A DNA stretch of 6,870 nucleotides from Brumimicrobium sp040882265 (GTDB taxonomy: Bacteria; Bacteroidota; Bacteroidia; Flavobacteriales_D; Crocinitomicaceae). Under the pieces are notes generated by a model. That model did no database searches. It worked only from the letters and a program-made list of their open reading frames with translations, and was not told the origin of the DNA. This document shows positions 5,286 to 6,870 of the stretch, piece by piece. How positions within the stretch are numbered: position 1 is the stretch's first letter; each line of letters opens with the position of its first letter. The position numbers and the translations under genes are program-made. The stretch is taken from assembly GCA_040882265.1 (NCBI GenBank), contig JBBEBO010000042.1, positions 1 to 6,870 on the forward strand. The letters run 5' to 3'.

Positions 5286-6320
5286 TTAGTCCCCATGGAA
5301 TTTATCACGCATAAATAATTCAATTTCTTCAGAAAACTTATCCAATGTGTCAGACAATTTAAAATCAAAATCTCTCATGTATTTATTCGCTGTTTCAATA
5401 ATGACCTTATTCATTTCTGGTAGATTTTGATATTCCTCTTTTGCTTTGGGAATATAACGACAATAATCTGCTATAAAAAAGCACATTATCTTTTCCGACA
5501 TTTTTAATAAAGTTTGTGCTGATTGAATATTTTCATATTTATCAAACATCTGAGCATATTGGAAAACTGAAACATTTGAAGGGTGATTAGTTGTGCTCAT
5601 TAATGAATACATCGGTTTAAATACCTCACTCGCTCCAGTATTCAAAAACATCTCAAGCCATGATTTCTTGACCATCTTACCATTTGATAAAGCAAACTGA
5701 AAGACTCTTCTTTTTAGATTGTCATCCATGTTTTTTCTTTTTTTATCGTCTAAATCGACATAAAATGAACTTTTGCGTACTTTTTCCGATAGGGATTCTA
5801 TTATTTTAAGTTCATTTTGGGCTTTTTCCTTACGCTCCAATGCAGTTTTACGTCTAGTTGCTGGCATTTTCTCTAATTCTTCATCAGAAGGTTCAACATA
5901 AAATCGCCTTCTTTCTTTTAGTCCAGCAATAACCCATACATCATACAAAAATTGTCTTGCATCCTCATTCTCAGTTGAGTTGAATATATTATTGAAATTT
6001 GTAAATGCCTCATATTGTGGTCTAATCAAGGCTGAAATTGCCATAGGGTCGACAAAGTCTGGCAAGGTCATGTCACCTAATGAATTATAATAATTAATCG
6101 GTTTTGCAATATTCAATACTGCTATACCTTTTGCCATTGTCATCTGGAATAGTATTAACGCATCATTTATGAATTCATCTCGGTCTTTTTTTGGAAGTGA
6201 TTTATGAACAGCTTGTGATATGTATAGTCCTGAATCTAATACCATTTGGTAAGCTTCTAATGAGTCTCTATAGTTCTTTGGCTGACTAAGTCTTAAGTAT
6301 TGTTCAAATTTATTCTCCAA
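5286..6320 (-). CDS. DUF5677-like helical protein
   Basis: This is a 344-aa soluble, helix-rich protein without signal or membrane segments. The central block matches my memory of DUF5677 proteins: MAISALIRPQYEAFTNF (93-109, with R100 and E104), then LYDVWVIAGLKERRRF (125-140) and later YSLMSTTNHPSNVSVFQY (238-255, with H246). These conserved polar residues could form a shared site. A charged, probably coiled-coil stretch (about 143-205, rich in Glu/Lys/Arg) sits between them. No enzymatic function is established to my knowledge, and the family is common in accessory and mobile regions. The start is TTG at 6320: the frame has a stop five codons upstream and the first ATG would remove 25 residues. 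If the TTG is wrong, the protein would start at residue 26. It is convergent with the YccF gene and lies next to integrase debris, which fits horizontal acquisition. Confidence 0.65.
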   Translation of the reverse strand: MENKFEQYLRLSQPKNYRDSLEAYQMVLDSGLYISQAVHKSLPKKDRDEFINDALILFQMTMAKGIAVLNIAKPINYYNSLGDMTLPDFVDPMAISALIRPQYEAFTNFNNIFNSTENEDARQFLYDVWVIAGLKERRRFYVEPSDEELEKMPATRRKTALERKEKAQNELKIIESLSEKVRKSSFYVDLDDKKRKNMDDNLKRRVFQFALSNGKMVKKSWLEMFLNTGASEVFKPMYSLMSTTNHPSNVSVFQYAQMFDKYENIQSAQTLLKMSEKIMCFFIADYCRYIPKAKEEYQNLPEMNKVIIETANKYMRDFDFKLSDTLDKFSEEIELFMRDKFHGD

Positions 6321-6375
6321 GTTTGTGTGATTTTAAATAGTAAGGTTTAAATCTCAACAATTAAAAACATAAATC

Positions 6376-6383
6376 CAAAAATA
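6376..6383 (-). promoter_or_regulatory. Putative -7 element of the DUF5677-like gene
   Basis: Read on the minus strand this is TATTTTTG, matching TAnnTTTG. A TTG lies only 12 bases upstream, too close for a standard -33, and otherwise there is only T-rich sequence. It would give a leader of about 50 bases before the TTG start at 6320. Confidence 0.35.
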
Positions 6384-6425
6384 TCAGTTTTTATACAATA
6401 GACTTTAAACTCTTTCTTAACTATC

Positions 6426-6491
6426 TCAAGCCTTCTTATAGTCATGATAGTGTTCCTTATCAATCCTAGAAGACTTGCAAACAGTAAAGAA
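6426..6491 (-). pseudogene. Second, degraded tyrosine-recombinase C-terminal tail
   Basis: In the same reading frame and directly after the stop of the recombinase fragment (6494-6492), 21 codons spell FFTVCKSSRIDKEHYHDYKKA and then TGA at 6428-6426. The stretch aligns without gaps to residues 75-94 of the recombinase fragment: FFT, S, R, D, HY, D and K are shared, 10/20 residues and 43/60 bases by hand count. HYHD is the usual context of the catalytic Tyr. The Gly-His that should precede it has become Val-Cys, so this copy could not be active. It cannot be a separate gene because it lacks the rest of the domain. The offset between copies is exactly 105 bases. Confidence 0.6.
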
Positions 6492-6818
6492 TTACCTTTT
6501 ATTCCAAAGTCTGAATTCTAACAACTTCTCAAACAACTCCTTATCATCATAATAGTGCTTCATATCAGTTCTATCTGACATATGACCAGTAAAGAAATTC
6601 GCATTGTCGCCAAACTCATTTCTCATTCTAGTTATATACTTTTTTCTCAATCCTTTCAACTGAACATCTTTTCCAAGTCCTACCTCATCTCTATAGTAAC
6701 CAAATGCATTAGTCAAGTCATTTGCTAAAGTAAATCGCTTCTTTACCTCATCGCCAGCAACAATATGTCTATCTGAACCTTTATATTTCTCATATCCCAT
6801 TTTCATTAAAAATTCCAT
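6492..6818 (-). pseudogene. Tyrosine recombinase/integrase, C-terminal half only
   Basis: These 108 residues are the end of a tyrosine recombinase catalytic domain. QLKGLRKKYITRM (53-65) is the Box II region, with the catalytic R58 but Lys where HxxR normally has His. FFTGHMSDRTDMKHYYD (75-91) supplies H79 and the nucleophile, most likely Y89. The N-terminal SAM-like DNA-binding domain and Box I, with the first catalytic Arg, are absent. The frame has no stop between 6819 and the window edge, so a longer protein is formally possible. However, the residues encoded there do not look like recombinase and include a terminator hairpin, so a 5' truncation by insertion or recombination at about 6819 is preferred. 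Integrases of this kind mark islands and phages, and this one is presumably inactive. Confidence 0.75.
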
Positions 6819-6842
6819 TGTTGTCCGATAAAAATATTTAAA

Positions 6843-6867
6843 AAGAAGCCAGCAAAGCTGACTTCTT
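6843..6867 (-). terminator. Rho-independent terminator (minus strand) at the window edge
   Basis: In minus-strand RNA, AAGAAGTCAGC (6867-6857) pairs over 11 positions with GCTGGCTTCTT (6853-6843) around a 3-base loop. There is one G-U wobble (C-A mismatch on the plus strand). The stem is followed by a T-rich tract, TTTAAATATTTTTA. It would end a leftward gene lying beyond the window and sits upstream of the recombinase fragment, which argues that the fragment is not part of an intact gene running in from the right. Confidence 0.65.
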
Positions 6868-6870
6868 AAT

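Noticed and set aside
6362..6466. Small minus-strand ORF running left from the second recombinase tail in another frame
   Set aside because: It starts inside the degraded tail, overlaps the presumed promoter of the DUF5677-like gene and shows no recognisable features.
1..6870. CRISPR array, tRNA or rRNA genes
   Set aside because: No regularly spaced repeats of CRISPR type, no cloverleaf and no conserved rRNA segments were seen on reading both strands. The three repeat copies are too few and too irregularly spaced.

Overview
The window looks like accessory DNA from a Bacteroidota chromosome, probably Cytophagales or Flavobacteriia. It is strongly AT-rich. Start codons lack clear Shine-Dalgarno sequences, and several genes are preceded by the TAnnTTTG -7 element typical of the Bacteroidota housekeeping sigma factor. 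One exported protein ends its signal peptide in the phylum-typical '...FSQ'. The gene mix (small membrane proteins, a HEPN-like protein, a DUF5677-like protein, integrase debris, dispersed short repeats, mixed strands) is that of a variable genomic island, not a conserved housekeeping operon.

Layout, left to right. (1) 20-62: copy 1 of a dispersed repeat built around a GTGGAC palindrome. (2) 90-1152, minus strand: a two-gene unit with its own promoter. It holds a 309-aa protein with an RNDIAGH (HEPN-type Rx4-6H) motif, followed after one base by an unlisted 43-aa single-span membrane protein. Its leader carries two AT-rich inverted repeats with identical 9-9-9 geometry. (3) 1281-1299: repeat copy 2. 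(4) 1330-2297, minus strand: two small multi-span membrane proteins of unknown function, with the best promoter of the window at 2407-2435. (5) 2497-3948, plus strand: a pentapeptide-like beta-solenoid protein with a two-helix membrane C-terminus. (6) 4194-5110, plus strand: a secreted DUF1311/LprI-like protein, then a YccF-domain inner-membrane protein. (7) 5160-5202: repeat copy 3, 38/43 identical to copy 1. (8) 5286-6320, minus strand: a DUF5677-like protein starting at TTG. (9) 6426-6870, minus strand: the C-terminal half of a tyrosine recombinase, followed in the same frame, after a stop codon, by a second degraded copy of the same recombinase tail. Upstream of it lie a probable foreign junction and a terminator hairpin at the window edge.

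How the parts may relate. The three same-orientation repeat copies cut the window into blocks: HEPN-like unit; membrane/pentapeptide/LprI/YccF block; DUF5677 plus integrase debris. This suggests repeated acquisition or rearrangement by a mobile element. The HEPN-like gene with its overlooked membrane micropeptide is the best candidate for an undescribed small system, possibly a defence or toxin-like RNase module. That function is inference. No clear CRISPR array, rRNA, tRNA or complete transposase is visible. No gap between genes exceeds about 250 bases.
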